From: JBDHHQ01 sp039586035
GTDB taxonomy: Bacteria; Gemmatimonadota; Gemmatimonadetes; Longimicrobiales; Gaopeijiaceae
Assembly: GCA_039586035.1 (NCBI GenBank)
Contig: JBDHLD010000004.1
Location: 62,001 to 126,000 of the forward strand
DNA: 64,000 bases
Reading direction: 5' to 3'
Notes under the pieces: model-generated
Told to the model about the DNA's origin: nothing
The model's input: only the letters and a program-made list of their open reading frames with translations
The model's database searches: none
Position numbers and translations under genes: made by a program
In this document: one piece after another, positions 46,256-54,888 of the stretch
Position numbering within the stretch: position 1 is the stretch's first letter
Layout: the number at the start of each line of letters is the position of its first letter

Positions 46256-48118
46256 CTACCGGTTCGCCACCAGCGCGAGCACCTCTCCCTCTGGGCTCAC
46301 GGCGAGCCGCGTGATCTCCCGGAGCCCTTGCGGGGCCAGGTCCACCACGAAGCGCCACCCCCCCTCAGGGGTCCACGTGTGGAGCTCGGAGCCCTCGGCC
46401 ATCAGCAAGACTCCGTCGGGGGTCCAGGCGTGATCCTGGCTGCCTTGTCGAGCCGGCACCAGGGTGGTCGTCACTCCGGTCGCCACGTCCACTGCCCGGA
46501 TGGTGGCGGTGCCATTTTCGTCGAACTGCACGAAGGAGATGGCTTCCCGGTTCGGGATCCGGTGCAGGGATCGGCCGACTCGCTCCGCCACGATCCTCGC
46601 CCCTCCCGACTCCACGTCGACCAGTTGCAGGGTCGGAGGATCCCCCAGCACGAACACCGCCACCACAGTCTCCCCCGCCCAGGCGTGGTAGCCGACGGGC
46701 GCCACGTCCGCAATGACCAGCTCGGGGTGGTCGCCGTCTCGGTCGAACCGCCAAAGGCGTTGGGTGGAGTCGGACTCTACACGAACGACCGAGATCGAGC
46801 GCCCGTCCGGCATAAGCGCTGCGGAGTACTCGCTCTCGGGCGCCGTCCGGGCGAAGGGCTCCGTGACGGTGGACTCGAGGTCGGCCCGCCAGATATCCGC
46901 CTGACCTCGACCGTCCACCGAGGTATAGAGCAATACCCGTCCTCCAGGGAGCAGGTGGGGCTGGTTGTCGTACCCCGCCCGGTCGGTGACCCGGCGGACG
47001 GGCCCGAGGCTCAAAGCCCCCTCGCGGTCGGCGAGATCGGCGACCCAGATGTCAGTCCCCCCCGGCCCCTGGAGCGCTGCCACCGCGTCCCTACGGTACG
47101 ACGTCGGAATATCCAGGACCGTCAGTCCATCCTGGCCTTCCGATGAGACCCATAGGGATCCCCCATCCGGGTGCACGGCCATGACGATGGGAATCTCCGG
47201 CACGGGCACGCGCTCGACGACCTCGAAGGTGGTGAGGTCGATCACCGAGATGTCGTGACTGGCCGTGTTGTTCACGAACGCCACCCGGAGAACGGGTGAC
47301 ACCACCACGGAGAAGGGCTCGTCGCCGATGCCCCGACGCACCTCGCCCACGACCCGGCCGCCGTCGATGTCCACGAGCGCGACGCGGTCCTCGCCCCGGA
47401 TCGCCACGGCGTAGAGGGTATCGCCGGGCAGTACCGCCCCTCCGCTGGGTCGATCACCGACCTCGAGCTGCCAGACCGCCTGTCCCGCAGCGACGTCCAC
47501 CCGAGTGACCGTGCCGTCATCATAGCCGGGCACCAACGCCACACGGCCGTCCGCCGTGGCGGACGGCGGAAACGGCCGCTGACCCACGGGAACCGACGAC
47601 TCGAGCTGGAACGCCCCGGCATCGACCACCAGCAGTCGGTCCGTGGCCTCCGAGCTGACCAGTAGGCGTTGTCCGCGAAAGGGCCCGAGCAGGAGCGACG
47701 GCGCGCCACCCACGTGCAGCTCCTCCAGCAAGGCACCGGCGCTGGCGCCGATGCGTGCCAGCCGATCGGAGCCGAAGCGCGACACCACCAGTGACGAGCC
47801 ACCGTCCAGGACCGCCAATCCGAGCGGTGTTCCCGGCACCTCCAGGTACGTGCGCACCTGTGCGGTGCCGCTGTCCAGGATCGTGATACGATCCGAACCG
47901 GCGGCTGCCACGTAGGCGCGCGCACCGTCGGGCGAGAAGACGATCTGGTGGGGATTCAGGCCCACCTGAACCGTCACCCGCGGGGTCAGGCCGGGAGACT
48001 GGCCGGCCAACGTCACGGCGCCGAGGGGTGCAAGCCCCGCGGTCGCCGCAAGCACTCCCAGGAGGGTGGGCCAACGCCGTCGCGTCATCGGATCCGGCTC
48101 TCCAGCGCTCGTGTTCAC
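46256..48118 (-). CDS. Exported YVTN/TolB-like beta-propeller protein
   Basis: A 620-residue protein with a signal at about residues 15-39. The first half has YVTN-type blades (VGLNPHQIVFSPDGARAYVA, ISVIDLTTFEVVERVPV, VMAVHPDGGSLWVSS). The second half has PD40/TolB-like blades (GYDNQPHLLPGGRVLLYTS, SEYSAALMPDGRSISVV). It is thus a double propeller. It starts at the GTG at 48118; an ATG at 48088 also gives a signal peptide. Possible roles are in binding surface polymers or proteins. It stands upstream of the deacylase gene on the same strand. Confidence 0.82.
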   Translation of the reverse strand: MNTSAGEPDPMTRRRWPTLLGVLAATAGLAPLGAVTLAGQSPGLTPRVTVQVGLNPHQIVFSPDGARAYVAAAGSDRITILDSGTAQVRTYLEVPGTPLGLAVLDGGSSLVVSRFGSDRLARIGASAGALLEELHVGGAPSLLLGPFRGQRLLVSSEATDRLLVVDAGAFQLESSVPVGQRPFPPSATADGRVALVPGYDDGTVTRVDVAAGQAVWQLEVGDRPSGGAVLPGDTLYAVAIRGEDRVALVDIDGGRVVGEVRRGIGDEPFSVVVSPVLRVAFVNNTASHDISVIDLTTFEVVERVPVPEIPIVMAVHPDGGSLWVSSEGQDGLTVLDIPTSYRRDAVAALQGPGGTDIWVADLADREGALSLGPVRRVTDRAGYDNQPHLLPGGRVLLYTSVDGRGQADIWRADLESTVTEPFARTAPESEYSAALMPDGRSISVVRVESDSTQRLWRFDRDGDHPELVIADVAPVGYHAWAGETVVAVFVLGDPPTLQLVDVESGGARIVAERVGRSLHRIPNREAISFVQFDENGTATIRAVDVATGVTTTLVPARQGSQDHAWTPDGVLLMAEGSELHTWTPEGGWRFVVDLAPQGLREITRLAVSPEGEVLALVANR

Positions 48119-48261
48119 TGCCGAGAGACCCTCGGCGGCGCTTCACAGAGCCTTCGGACGCGCTCCGGGCACGGAGCGCGATCCAGGTCGCCTTGGGGCC
48201 AGGCCCCCGCTCTGGGGGGAACGGCAAACATATGTCCCCACCGCGCCCTCGGTCGAGTGGA

Positions 48262-48942
48262 TCAGCGCAGGGCCATGATGACCGCCACGACCATGGTCAC
48301 GAAGACCACGAGTCCGAGAACGACCGCAGCTGCGCTACCCCACGACCGCTTCGGATCGATCTTGCTCACGCCGAGGGCCACGAGCACCCAGCCCCAGAGG
48401 CCGAAGAGGTCGAGCCAGCCCAGGGCGGAAGAGAGCCACCCCTCGTCCAGAAAGGGTAGAAAGGTGCCAACGCTCAACCGCAGCTGCAGGTCCGCCGCCT
48501 GGATCTTCAGCGGCACGAGTGCCAGGGCGCTCACCGCGGGAACGAGGAAGGCATGCGTCACCACGGCGAGGTGCTGCCGGTAGCTGCCCTGACCACCCAG
48601 GACGAACGTGAAGATGAACGCCACGACCCCGGCCATGAGGGCCGTGATGATCGGACCGACCACCAGGGCCACCAGCGACCCGGCTATCCGAGCGAGGTTG
48701 GAGGCAGTCGACAGATCGTCCGGCACGGGGCGGCCCGCTCGCAGTAGCTGCTCCCGTATCCCCACCTCGTACAGCTCGGTGGGCACGAGGACGGCGGCGG
48801 CGGCTCCGAGCACCGCGCCCAGCAACAGGGCACCGGCCCAGGCCGGGTCCCGGGACAGCCGCTCGAAGAGCTCGCCCGGGGACAGGAACACGGCAAGAAG
48901 GCGTCGGGGCAGTGACGGCAGGTGCGGGTCCTGATCCGGCAT
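48262..48942 (-). CDS. YIP1-family membrane protein
   Basis: A 226-residue protein with five or so hydrophobic helices and the YIP1 start pattern LAVFLSPGELFERLSRDPAW. A central GPIITALMAGVVAFIFTFVLGGQG and HLAVVTHAFLVPAV follow. Bacterial YIP1 proteins have no fixed function. It stands upstream of the propeller gene on the same strand with a 143-bp gap in which I see nothing coding. Confidence 0.85.
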   Translation of the reverse strand: MPDQDPHLPSLPRRLLAVFLSPGELFERLSRDPAWAGALLLGAVLGAAAAVLVPTELYEVGIREQLLRAGRPVPDDLSTASNLARIAGSLVALVVGPIITALMAGVVAFIFTFVLGGQGSYRQHLAVVTHAFLVPAVSALALVPLKIQAADLQLRLSVGTFLPFLDEGWLSSALGWLDLFGLWGWVLVALGVSKIDPKRSWGSAAAVVLGLVVFVTMVVAVIMALR

Positions 48943-49069
48943 CGGCGGGCGTCCTCTCGGTGGGGGCGGATCCGGCGGCTCTGCCTCAACTACGCGCCCG
49001 ACGAGCCATTCTTCAAGGCCCAGGCCGGTAGCCCGCGTCGGCCCGAGGCGTTATCGTCAAAGTCGTTTT

Positions 49070-49081
49070 GGATTCGAATCC
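49070..49081. promoter_or_regulatory. Palindrome GGATTCGAATCC upstream of an unknown gene, candidate operator
   Basis: A perfect 12-bp palindrome at 49070-49081 lies 33 bases before the ATG at 49115, with a second GGATTCC half-site at 49083-49089 and GTCAAA repeated on both sides. The patch is less GC-rich than its surroundings, as promoter regions here tend to be. A regulator binding here is conjecture. The rest of the 172-bp gap has no gene I can support. Confidence 0.35.
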
Positions 49082-49114
49082 TGGATTCCACGTCAAACCA
49101 GCCCGGGGGGGCGG

Positions 49115-49675
49115 ATGAGCTTTCGGACCAACCCCGACCGAATCCTCGAGAACATCGACAGACAGCGCAGCCGAGAGGAACAGGCACCTCGGGCCCGGAC
49201 CGACCGACAGGCCGTCGGACGTGAGCTCGACACCGAGCCGCTCGGCAGCGACGCCACCAGCACCGAGCGCGTGCGACGCGTCTTCCAGCTGGTGGAGCGC
49301 GGCTATACGGCCGCCGCCCAAACGGCCGAGCTGGCGCCCCTCGCGGCCCGCTTTCGGGCCATCGGCGACATACCCAAGCACCACGCGCGCGGCGACGTCT
49401 CGGTGTCGATTCAATACCTGGACTCCCGTCGGCCGGACGACGTCGGCATGGTACCCTTCGAGATCCATCCGGACGACCTGGAGGAGATGAAGAAGGAAAC
49501 CCAGACGAGCCGCCCGGACGTGAACGCGATGCGACTGTTGCGCCAGCACCTTCGGGACGGCGTCATGGCAGCCTTCAAGAAGGTGGAGCCGCGGGTCCGG
49601 GACGGCGTGCGTGAACGGGCCGACATGGGTCACGTGGCCGTTCAGGTCACCATCGACGTTCGCCCGGCTCTCTGA
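49115..49675 (+). CDS. Hypothetical soluble protein
   Basis: A 186-residue charged protein without signal or membrane segments. Residues 1-50 are rich in Arg, Glu and Asp and look disordered. The rest has helix-strand patterns (RVRRVFQLVERGYTAAAQ, DVSVSIQYLDSRRPDDVG, HVAVQVTIDVRPAL). I do not recognise a family. GC-rich third positions support it as coding. The phosphatase-superfamily gene follows 95 bases later on the same strand. Confidence 0.65.
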   Translation: MSFRTNPDRILENIDRQRSREEQAPRARTDRQAVGRELDTEPLGSDATSTERVRRVFQLVERGYTAAAQTAELAPLAARFRAIGDIPKHHARGDVSVSIQYLDSRRPDDVGMVPFEIHPDDLEEMKKETQTSRPDVNAMRLLRQHLRDGVMAAFKKVEPRVRDGVRERADMGHVAVQVTIDVRPAL

Positions 49676-49770
49676 CGGCCCCACACGTCGGTCCCATGCG
49701 CCGGGACCCTCTTGGCAATCCAGAGCCCCACCAGGGCTTTCGCTCCGCGTCCCCCCACACCGACAGTTAG

Positions 49771-50745
49771 ATGGTGCCGCCCCTGCCCATCCAGCGGGTC
49801 GTTCTGGTGTTCCTGGACGGCGTCGGTGTCGGTCCTGCCGACAGGGCACACAACCCCTTCCTCAGCGCTCGGATGCCCTGGCTGAGCGAGGCTCTCGGGC
49901 GCATGCCGACCCTGGACGAGCCAGCCCCGGCGGGAGAGGAGGCCGCAGTGGCACCGCTGGACGCCACGCTGGGCATCGAGGGCACCCCCCAGAGCGGCAC
50001 TGGCCAGACCGCCCTTCTCACGGGCCGGAACGCGGCGCGCCGATTCGGTCGCCATTTCGGTCCGTGGACACCGGTTGCGCTACGCCCGCTGCTCCAAGCC
50101 GAGAGCTTGCTGCGGGTTGCGCTGGCCGCTGGGCTCGACACGGCGTTCGCGAATGCCTACCCCGCTTCATGGCCGGGCGAGCGATCGGCGCGACGCTTGG
50201 CCGCCCCGCCCCTCGCCGCCCAATCGGCGGGGCTCCTGACACGGCACCACGAGGACCTGGCTCGGGGCGACGCCGTTGCGAGCGAGATCGTCAACACGGG
50301 GTGGCGCACGCACCTCGGGCACGTGTCCCTGCCCGACCCGTCACCCGCGCAGGCCGGAGGCAATCTCGCTCGGATCGCCCGGGGGGCGCGCCTCACGTTC
50401 TTCGCTCACTACAGCACCGACCATGCGGGACACCGTGGCGGTATGGACGGCGCCGTCCAGGCGTTGGAGCGGGTGGACGCGTTCCTGGGTGGCCTGCTGA
50501 CCGCCCTCGACTCCGATACCGTTGTGCTCGTGGCAAGTGACCACGGCAACATCGAGGACACCCGCGGTGGGCACACACGCAATCCGGCGCTGGGCCTGGT
50601 CGTGGGTCCCCAGGCGCGGCAGCGGGCTACCGAGCTCGGGTCCATCATGGACGTTGCCGGGGCGGTGCTGCGGTGGCTGGGCGTTTCACCCGAGCGCCAT
50701 CCGGGAGCGGCAGGCGCACCGGCACATGGAGACGCCCGCGCCTGA
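49771..50745 (+). CDS. Alkaline-phosphatase-superfamily metalloenzyme
   Basis: A 324-residue member of the phosphoglycerate-mutase/phosphatase metalloenzyme superfamily. It has the first metal Asp in VFLDGVGVG, the phosphorylated nucleophile loop TPQSGTGQTALLTG, YSTDHAGHRGG for metal ligands and ASDHGNIED plus GGHTRNPAL for the second set. All ligand motifs are present. It lacks the inserted domains of true iPGM and phosphopentomutase, so the substrate is uncertain. The GspE-type gene starts 15 bases later. Confidence 0.85.
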   Translation: MVPPLPIQRVVLVFLDGVGVGPADRAHNPFLSARMPWLSEALGRMPTLDEPAPAGEEAAVAPLDATLGIEGTPQSGTGQTALLTGRNAARRFGRHFGPWTPVALRPLLQAESLLRVALAAGLDTAFANAYPASWPGERSARRLAAPPLAAQSAGLLTRHHEDLARGDAVASEIVNTGWRTHLGHVSLPDPSPAQAGGNLARIARGARLTFFAHYSTDHAGHRGGMDGAVQALERVDAFLGGLLTALDSDTVVLVASDHGNIEDTRGGHTRNPALGLVVGPQARQRATELGSIMDVAGAVLRWLGVSPERHPGAAGAPAHGDARA

Positions 50746-50760
50746 ACCGTATCGTCAGGT

Positions 50761-52536
50761 GTGCAGCCGAAGCCGAAGATCCTCGGGCGCCTTCTGGTCG
50801 AAGACGCCAACGTCCCGAGCGAGGCCGTCGACGCCGCTCTGGAGGAGCAGCGCAAGACGGGGCGGCGGCTGGGCGAGGTGCTGATCGATCGGGGCGCGGT
50901 CGACGATGAGACGGTGGCCCGCTGCCTCGCCATCCAGCTCGGCCTCGCCTGTGCGGCTGCGCCGTTGCGGTTCGATCCAGACGCGGCCGGCCTCATTTCG
51001 CCGAGCATGGCCCGGGAGCGCCGGGTGCTCCCCCTGCGCACCGACGGCCGCTCTCTCAGGCTGGGCATGGCCGACCCTCTGGACCTGGAGACGGTGGACG
51101 ACATCCAGTTCCGTACGGGCCGGCGGGTAGAACCGGTGGTGGTGTCCCTGAGCGCAGTGGTCCAGGGACAGGCGGTGGCGTACGGCCCCGCGGAATACTC
51201 CGGGTCCCCCGGGCCAACCTCGGACGGCGCCGTCACGGCGGCTTCACAGCAGGCTTTGGAGGCCGCGGCCCGGGCGGCCCCGATCGTGCGGCTCGTCGAT
51301 GGCCTCCTCCACCGGGCCGTCGAGGAGAGAGCGTCGGACGTGCACATCGAGCACACGGGCGACGCCGTTCATGTCCGCTTCAGGGTGGACGGCGTGCTCC
51401 GGAGCATCGCGAGATTGCCCACCAGCAGCCATGCCGCCGTGGTCTCCCGCATCAAGATCATGGCCGGCATGGACATCGCGGTAAAGCGGCGCCCTCAGGA
51501 CGGCGGGCTCACGTTTCGATCCGGCGGAGCCGAGCTGACGCTGCGCATCTCCACGCTCCCCGTGTCCGGCGGCGAGAAGGTCGTTGCGCGCCTGTTGGAC
51601 GCCGGGGACGCGCCGGCCGGACTGGACGCCATGGGCCTGGCTCCGTCGGACCTCTCCGCGTTGCGGCGACTCGTGGCTCGAGGCGAGGGGGTGATCCTCG
51701 CTGCTGGACCTACGGGTAGCGGGAAGAGCACCACGTTGTTCGGCGCTCTGGGTGAGATCGACCGCGCCCGGCTCAACGTGGTGACGTTGGAGGATCCGGT
51801 GGAGTACCGACTGGACGGAGCCAACCAGGTCCAGGTGCGGCCGCGGGCGGGGCTTACCTTCCCAGCCGCTCTGCGCTCCGTGCTCCGTCAGGATCCCGAC
51901 GTCATCATGATCGGCGAGATCCGTGATCGCGAAACGGCGGAGATCGCCATGGCCGCCGCCGTCACGGGTCACCTGGTCTTGAGCACGATCCACACCATCG
52001 ACGCGCCTGGCGCCATCACCCGCCTGCTCCACATGGGTGTCCCGCCGTTCCTCGTGGCCGGGGGTCTATCGGGCGTGGTCGCCCAACGTCTGGTGCGCCG
52101 GCTTTGCCCCCGCTGTGGGGGGCGAGAAGGAGGCAGCTGTGACCGGTGCGCCGACGGGTACGACGGTCGAACAGGGGTCTTCCAGGTGCTCACCATGGAC
52201 GATGCGCTACGGGAGGAGGTCGTGGGTGGCGCCGCGGCGACGACGATGCGACGGCTCGCGCGGGTAGCTGGTATGTCGCTGATGGCCGAGGACGCTCTTC
52301 GGAAGGTGGCGGAGGGCGTCACCGCACCGCACGAGGTGTCCCGCGTCGTCCTGAGCGAGCCCGGGGCTGGCCGTCCGTGCGGTCGTTGCGGTGGGGGCGT
52401 ACCGGCTGGGGCGCCGGGGTGTCCGGCCTGCGGCTGCCGGCTACGGCGGGAGTGTGCTTGCGGGCGCCACCTGCGCACGGGCTGGCGATTCTGCCCGTGG
52501 TGTCTTCGACCGGCGAGATCCTGGTCCGGCCCCTAG
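50761..52536 (+). CDS. GspE/PilB-type secretion or pilus assembly ATPase with C-terminal zinc ribbons
   Basis: A 591-residue traffic ATPase. The N-terminal MshEN domain spans residues 5-130 (ILGRLLVEDANVPSEAVDAAL). Then come the NTPase with Walker A GPTGSGKS at 316-323, Asp and His boxes (TLEDPVEYR, GHLVLSTIHT), Walker B VIMIGEIRDRETAE, and the zinc loop CPRCGG...CDRC. Unlike usual GspE/PilB, 50 extra residues at the end carry four more Cys pairs (CGRCGG, CPACGC, ECACG, CPWC), forming one or two zinc ribbons. No pilin, PilC or secretin gene is in the window. The GTG start is weakly supported by its SD sequence. Confidence 0.9.
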   Translation: MQPKPKILGRLLVEDANVPSEAVDAALEEQRKTGRRLGEVLIDRGAVDDETVARCLAIQLGLACAAAPLRFDPDAAGLISPSMARERRVLPLRTDGRSLRLGMADPLDLETVDDIQFRTGRRVEPVVVSLSAVVQGQAVAYGPAEYSGSPGPTSDGAVTAASQQALEAAARAAPIVRLVDGLLHRAVEERASDVHIEHTGDAVHVRFRVDGVLRSIARLPTSSHAAVVSRIKIMAGMDIAVKRRPQDGGLTFRSGGAELTLRISTLPVSGGEKVVARLLDAGDAPAGLDAMGLAPSDLSALRRLVARGEGVILAAGPTGSGKSTTLFGALGEIDRARLNVVTLEDPVEYRLDGANQVQVRPRAGLTFPAALRSVLRQDPDVIMIGEIRDRETAEIAMAAAVTGHLVLSTIHTIDAPGAITRLLHMGVPPFLVAGGLSGVVAQRLVRRLCPRCGGREGGSCDRCADGYDGRTGVFQVLTMDDALREEVVGGAAATTMRRLARVAGMSLMAEDALRKVAEGVTAPHEVSRVVLSEPGAGRPCGRCGGGVPAGAPGCPACGCRLRRECACGRHLRTGWRFCPWCLRPARSWSGP

Positions 52537-52555
52537 TGTGGTGACAGCGCCACGC

Positions 52556-52879
52556 CTAGTAGCCCTGTGCGGCTGCCGGGGGCATGGGCCGGGCAGAAGC
52601 TCGAACGCCGAAGATCAGCGGGGCCAGGTACCACGCGGCCAGAAGCGCTACGAAGGCCCCCAGGATCAAACGCTGGCTGGGTCTCAAGCGTCGGCCGGCA
52701 CCCACGGGTACGGGGCTCTGAATGGGAGCCACGCGCCTCAGCCCTCCGGACTCCTGGAGAAGCGTGCGCATGTCGGCGCCGCAGCGCCCGCAAAGGCGGA
52801 ACGCACCGGGGTTGACCATCCAGCAGTGCGGGCACACCGTCGGCGGGCCGTGAGGCATGGGACCCTCTCCTGGTGGCAC
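52556..52879 (-). CDS. Zinc-ribbon membrane protein
   Basis: A 107-residue protein with an N-terminal zinc ribbon (CPHCWMVNPG then LCGRCGADM), a flexible linker and one membrane helix at residues 71-90 (LILGAFVALLAAWYLAPLIF), so the ribbon faces one side of the membrane. It is convergent with the GspE-type gene, whose own C-terminus bears similar ribbons. The function is unknown. Confidence 0.75.
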   Translation of the reverse strand: MPPGEGPMPHGPPTVCPHCWMVNPGAFRLCGRCGADMRTLLQESGGLRRVAPIQSPVPVGAGRRLRPSQRLILGAFVALLAAWYLAPLIFGVRASARPMPPAAAQGY

Positions 52880-52929
52880 GATCGCTCCTTCCCCGAGCCG
52901 TTCCAGCCCAGGGCGAGCCGGAGAGGCCG

Positions 52930-53646
52930 CTACTTGTTGCCGTTCAGAACGTCCCGCAGCAGACGCTCCACCGGATCTCCGGCACGGGGCCAGAGGTATC
53001 GGTCAGACAGCCGGTTCAGCGCCTTGCGGACCCCACCGAAATGCTCCGAGACGTCTCGGAAGATCTGCTCCATCCCCAGCGCTTCGGCCTGGGGGCTCTC
53101 GGACGCCATGCGGTAACCCGCCGACCCCATCTGCTCGTAGTACCGGATCGGGGGAGCACCCCTCCGGCGGACGCGTGCCTGTAGATAGTCGGGGAAGAGT
53201 CCCGAGATCCACAAGGAGTAGTTGCCCAGGTGGGCCCGGAGCAGAAACGCCTTCCTTTCTCCGGCCTCACCCAGCGACGTCACGACGTCTACGAGATAGC
53301 TGAACTCCTCTTCGGCCTTCTCGGAGATCCGGTATGCCCGCCGGCCGCGACCGAAGTTCAGGACCATCGAGGACACGTAGTCCGCGAGAGCCCGGTCGTC
53401 GATCCCCCCCTCGAGCAGCGCGTGGCGGACCAGAACATAGAAGATCAAGGCTGGCGGAGCCGAGACGTCCGAGTCGGTCAGGAGGGCGTTGAGGATCCGC
53501 GGATCGTCCAGCAAGCAGTCCACGCCGTGCTCTTCGAGCCGCCTTTCGGCGCCCCTCTTCAGCTCATCGTCTCCTTTGCCCAGCAACCGAACCAGGTGCT
53601 GGGCTTCCTGACGCCCGAGCGAAGCGCGAGTCGTGGGAAGGATCAT
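52930..53646 (-). CDS. Hypothetical helical protein
   Basis: A 238-residue soluble, mostly helical protein. The ATG at 53646 has AGGAG upstream and is preferred over a longer frame. Visible segments are ALIFYVLVRHALLEGGIDD, KAFLLRAHLGNYSLWISGLFPDYL and RALADYVSSMVLNFG. It has no signal peptide or metal motif. It is close upstream of the zinc-ribbon gene on the same strand (50-bp gap). I do not recognise a family. Confidence 0.7.
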   Translation of the reverse strand: MILPTTRASLGRQEAQHLVRLLGKGDDELKRGAERRLEEHGVDCLLDDPRILNALLTDSDVSAPPALIFYVLVRHALLEGGIDDRALADYVSSMVLNFGRGRRAYRISEKAEEEFSYLVDVVTSLGEAGERKAFLLRAHLGNYSLWISGLFPDYLQARVRRRGAPPIRYYEQMGSAGYRMASESPQAEALGMEQIFRDVSEHFGGVRKALNRLSDRYLWPRAGDPVERLLRDVLNGNK

Positions 53647-53781
53647 GCCTGCTCCTCCTGCCGCGTCCGACGCCTCCCTCCATACTGGAAACACCCGAAT
53701 GGGTGCGTGGGTTCGCGCCGCCGTCTCCTCTTCTTGGGTTTCGGCAGGGGCGCCAGCGAATTGAAGCCGAGACTTTCCTTC

Positions 53782-54888
53782 TCAGGCGCTGAACACGTCC
53801 TTGCGGTCGAGCATCGCGTCGATCCGCTCCTGGTCCACCGCGACCCCGATGCCGGGTCCGTCGGGCACTCTCATGATGCCGTCGGACATCTCGAACTCCG
53901 GCTCTACGATGTCCCTCTCCCAGTACCTTCGGCTCTCGGAGATGTCCCCCGGAATGGTGAAGCCGGACAACGTGGCAAGCGCCAGGTTATGCGCCCGCCC
54001 CACGCCCGACTCCAGCATGCCGCCGCACCAGACCGCAACGCCCGCCTCCTGGCACAGGTCGTGGATGCGTTTCGAGGACGCGAGCCCTCCTACCCTTCCG
54101 GGCTTGATGTTGATGATGCGGCAGCTGCTCAGCTTCAGGGCCAGCTGTGCGTCGTCGACGGATCGGATCGATTCGTCCAAGCAGATCGGCGTGGCCAGCC
54201 GGGACTGGAGCTCGGCGTGATCGAGGTAGTCGTCATAGGCCAGTGGCTGCTCGATCATGAGGAGCCCGAGGTCGTCGAGCTCCATCAGGCGTGGCAGGTC
54301 CGTGAGCCGGTAGGCGGAGTTCGCGTCGGCCATGAGGGGAATGTCGCCGAAGCGGCGCCGAACTGCGGCGAGCATCTCGCCGTCTCGCCCCGGCTTGATC
54401 TTGATCTTGATCTTGCGGTAGCCCCGCTCGAGGTGTCCCTCGATCTTAGCGAACAGCGCGTCGTCGGTGGCCTGCAAGCCGATGCTCACACCAACGGCGA
54501 CCTCCTCGCGCGCCCCGCCCAGCAACACGCGCAGCGGGACGTCCTTGGTCTTGGCTTCGAGGTCCCAGGCCGCCATTTCCAGGGCGGCCTTCGCCATCCG
54601 GTGCCCCCGGATCCAATCCACGGGAGCCAGGACGTCGGCTGCCGAATCGGGCTCCGACCCCAGGACCGCCGGGATGATGAAGGTCGCGAGGATGTGCCAG
54701 GCCGTGTCGGTGGTCTCGTACGAGTAGGACGGATCCTCGGCCGCCACGCACTCGCCCCAACCGACGTGACCGTCGCCGTAGACGGCGAGGAGCACGATGC
54801 GGCGGTCGTGCCGCCATCCGCTGCTGATCTCGAAGCGATCCCGCAGGGCAAGCGGGATCTCACGCAGCTCCACGCGTTCAATCCTCAT
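53782..54888 (-). CDS. N-acyl(succinyl)amino-acid racemase / o-succinylbenzoate synthase-type enolase-superfamily enzyme
   Basis: A 368-residue enzyme of the MenC/NSAR group. The acid-base lysines are Lys163 in the KxK motif and Lys262 in INIKPGRVGG; the metal ligands are Asp188 (MADANSAY), Glu213 (MIEQPL) and Asp238 (CLDESI). The same fold makes o-succinylbenzoate in menaquinone synthesis or racemises N-acyl amino acids. Context favours racemase: the genes directly upstream are a GNAT acyltransferase, DUF1611 and an M20 peptidase, and no men genes are seen. It overlaps the GNAT gene by 11 bases and is the last of the operon. Confidence 0.9.
   Translation of the reverse strand: MRIERVELREIPLALRDRFEISSGWRHDRRIVLLAVYGDGHVGWGECVAAEDPSYSYETTDTAWHILATFIIPAVLGSEPDSAADVLAPVDWIRGHRMAKAALEMAAWDLEAKTKDVPLRVLLGGAREEVAVGVSIGLQATDDALFAKIEGHLERGYRKIKIKIKPGRDGEMLAAVRRRFGDIPLMADANSAYRLTDLPRLMELDDLGLLMIEQPLAYDDYLDHAELQSRLATPICLDESIRSVDDAQLALKLSSCRIINIKPGRVGGLASSKRIHDLCQEAGVAVWCGGMLESGVGRAHNLALATLSGFTIPGDISESRRYWERDIVEPEFEMSDGIMRVPDGPGIGVAVDQERIDAMLDRKDVFSA

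Noticed and set aside
49060..49092. GGATTCGAATCC as part of a tRNA T-arm
   Set aside because: Flanking bases do not form a 5-bp T stem and no acceptor, D or anticodon arm can be drawn around it on either strand.
48990..49187. 65-codon reverse frame upstream of the YIP1 gene
   Set aside because: It overlaps the promoter and start of the forward gene at 49115, has no SD sequence and no recognisable feature.
33840..52545. Shared 11-base sequence CTAGTGTGGTG near 33841 and 52534
   Set aside because: One short match between two gene ends in 64 kb is expected by chance and no longer repeat surrounds it.
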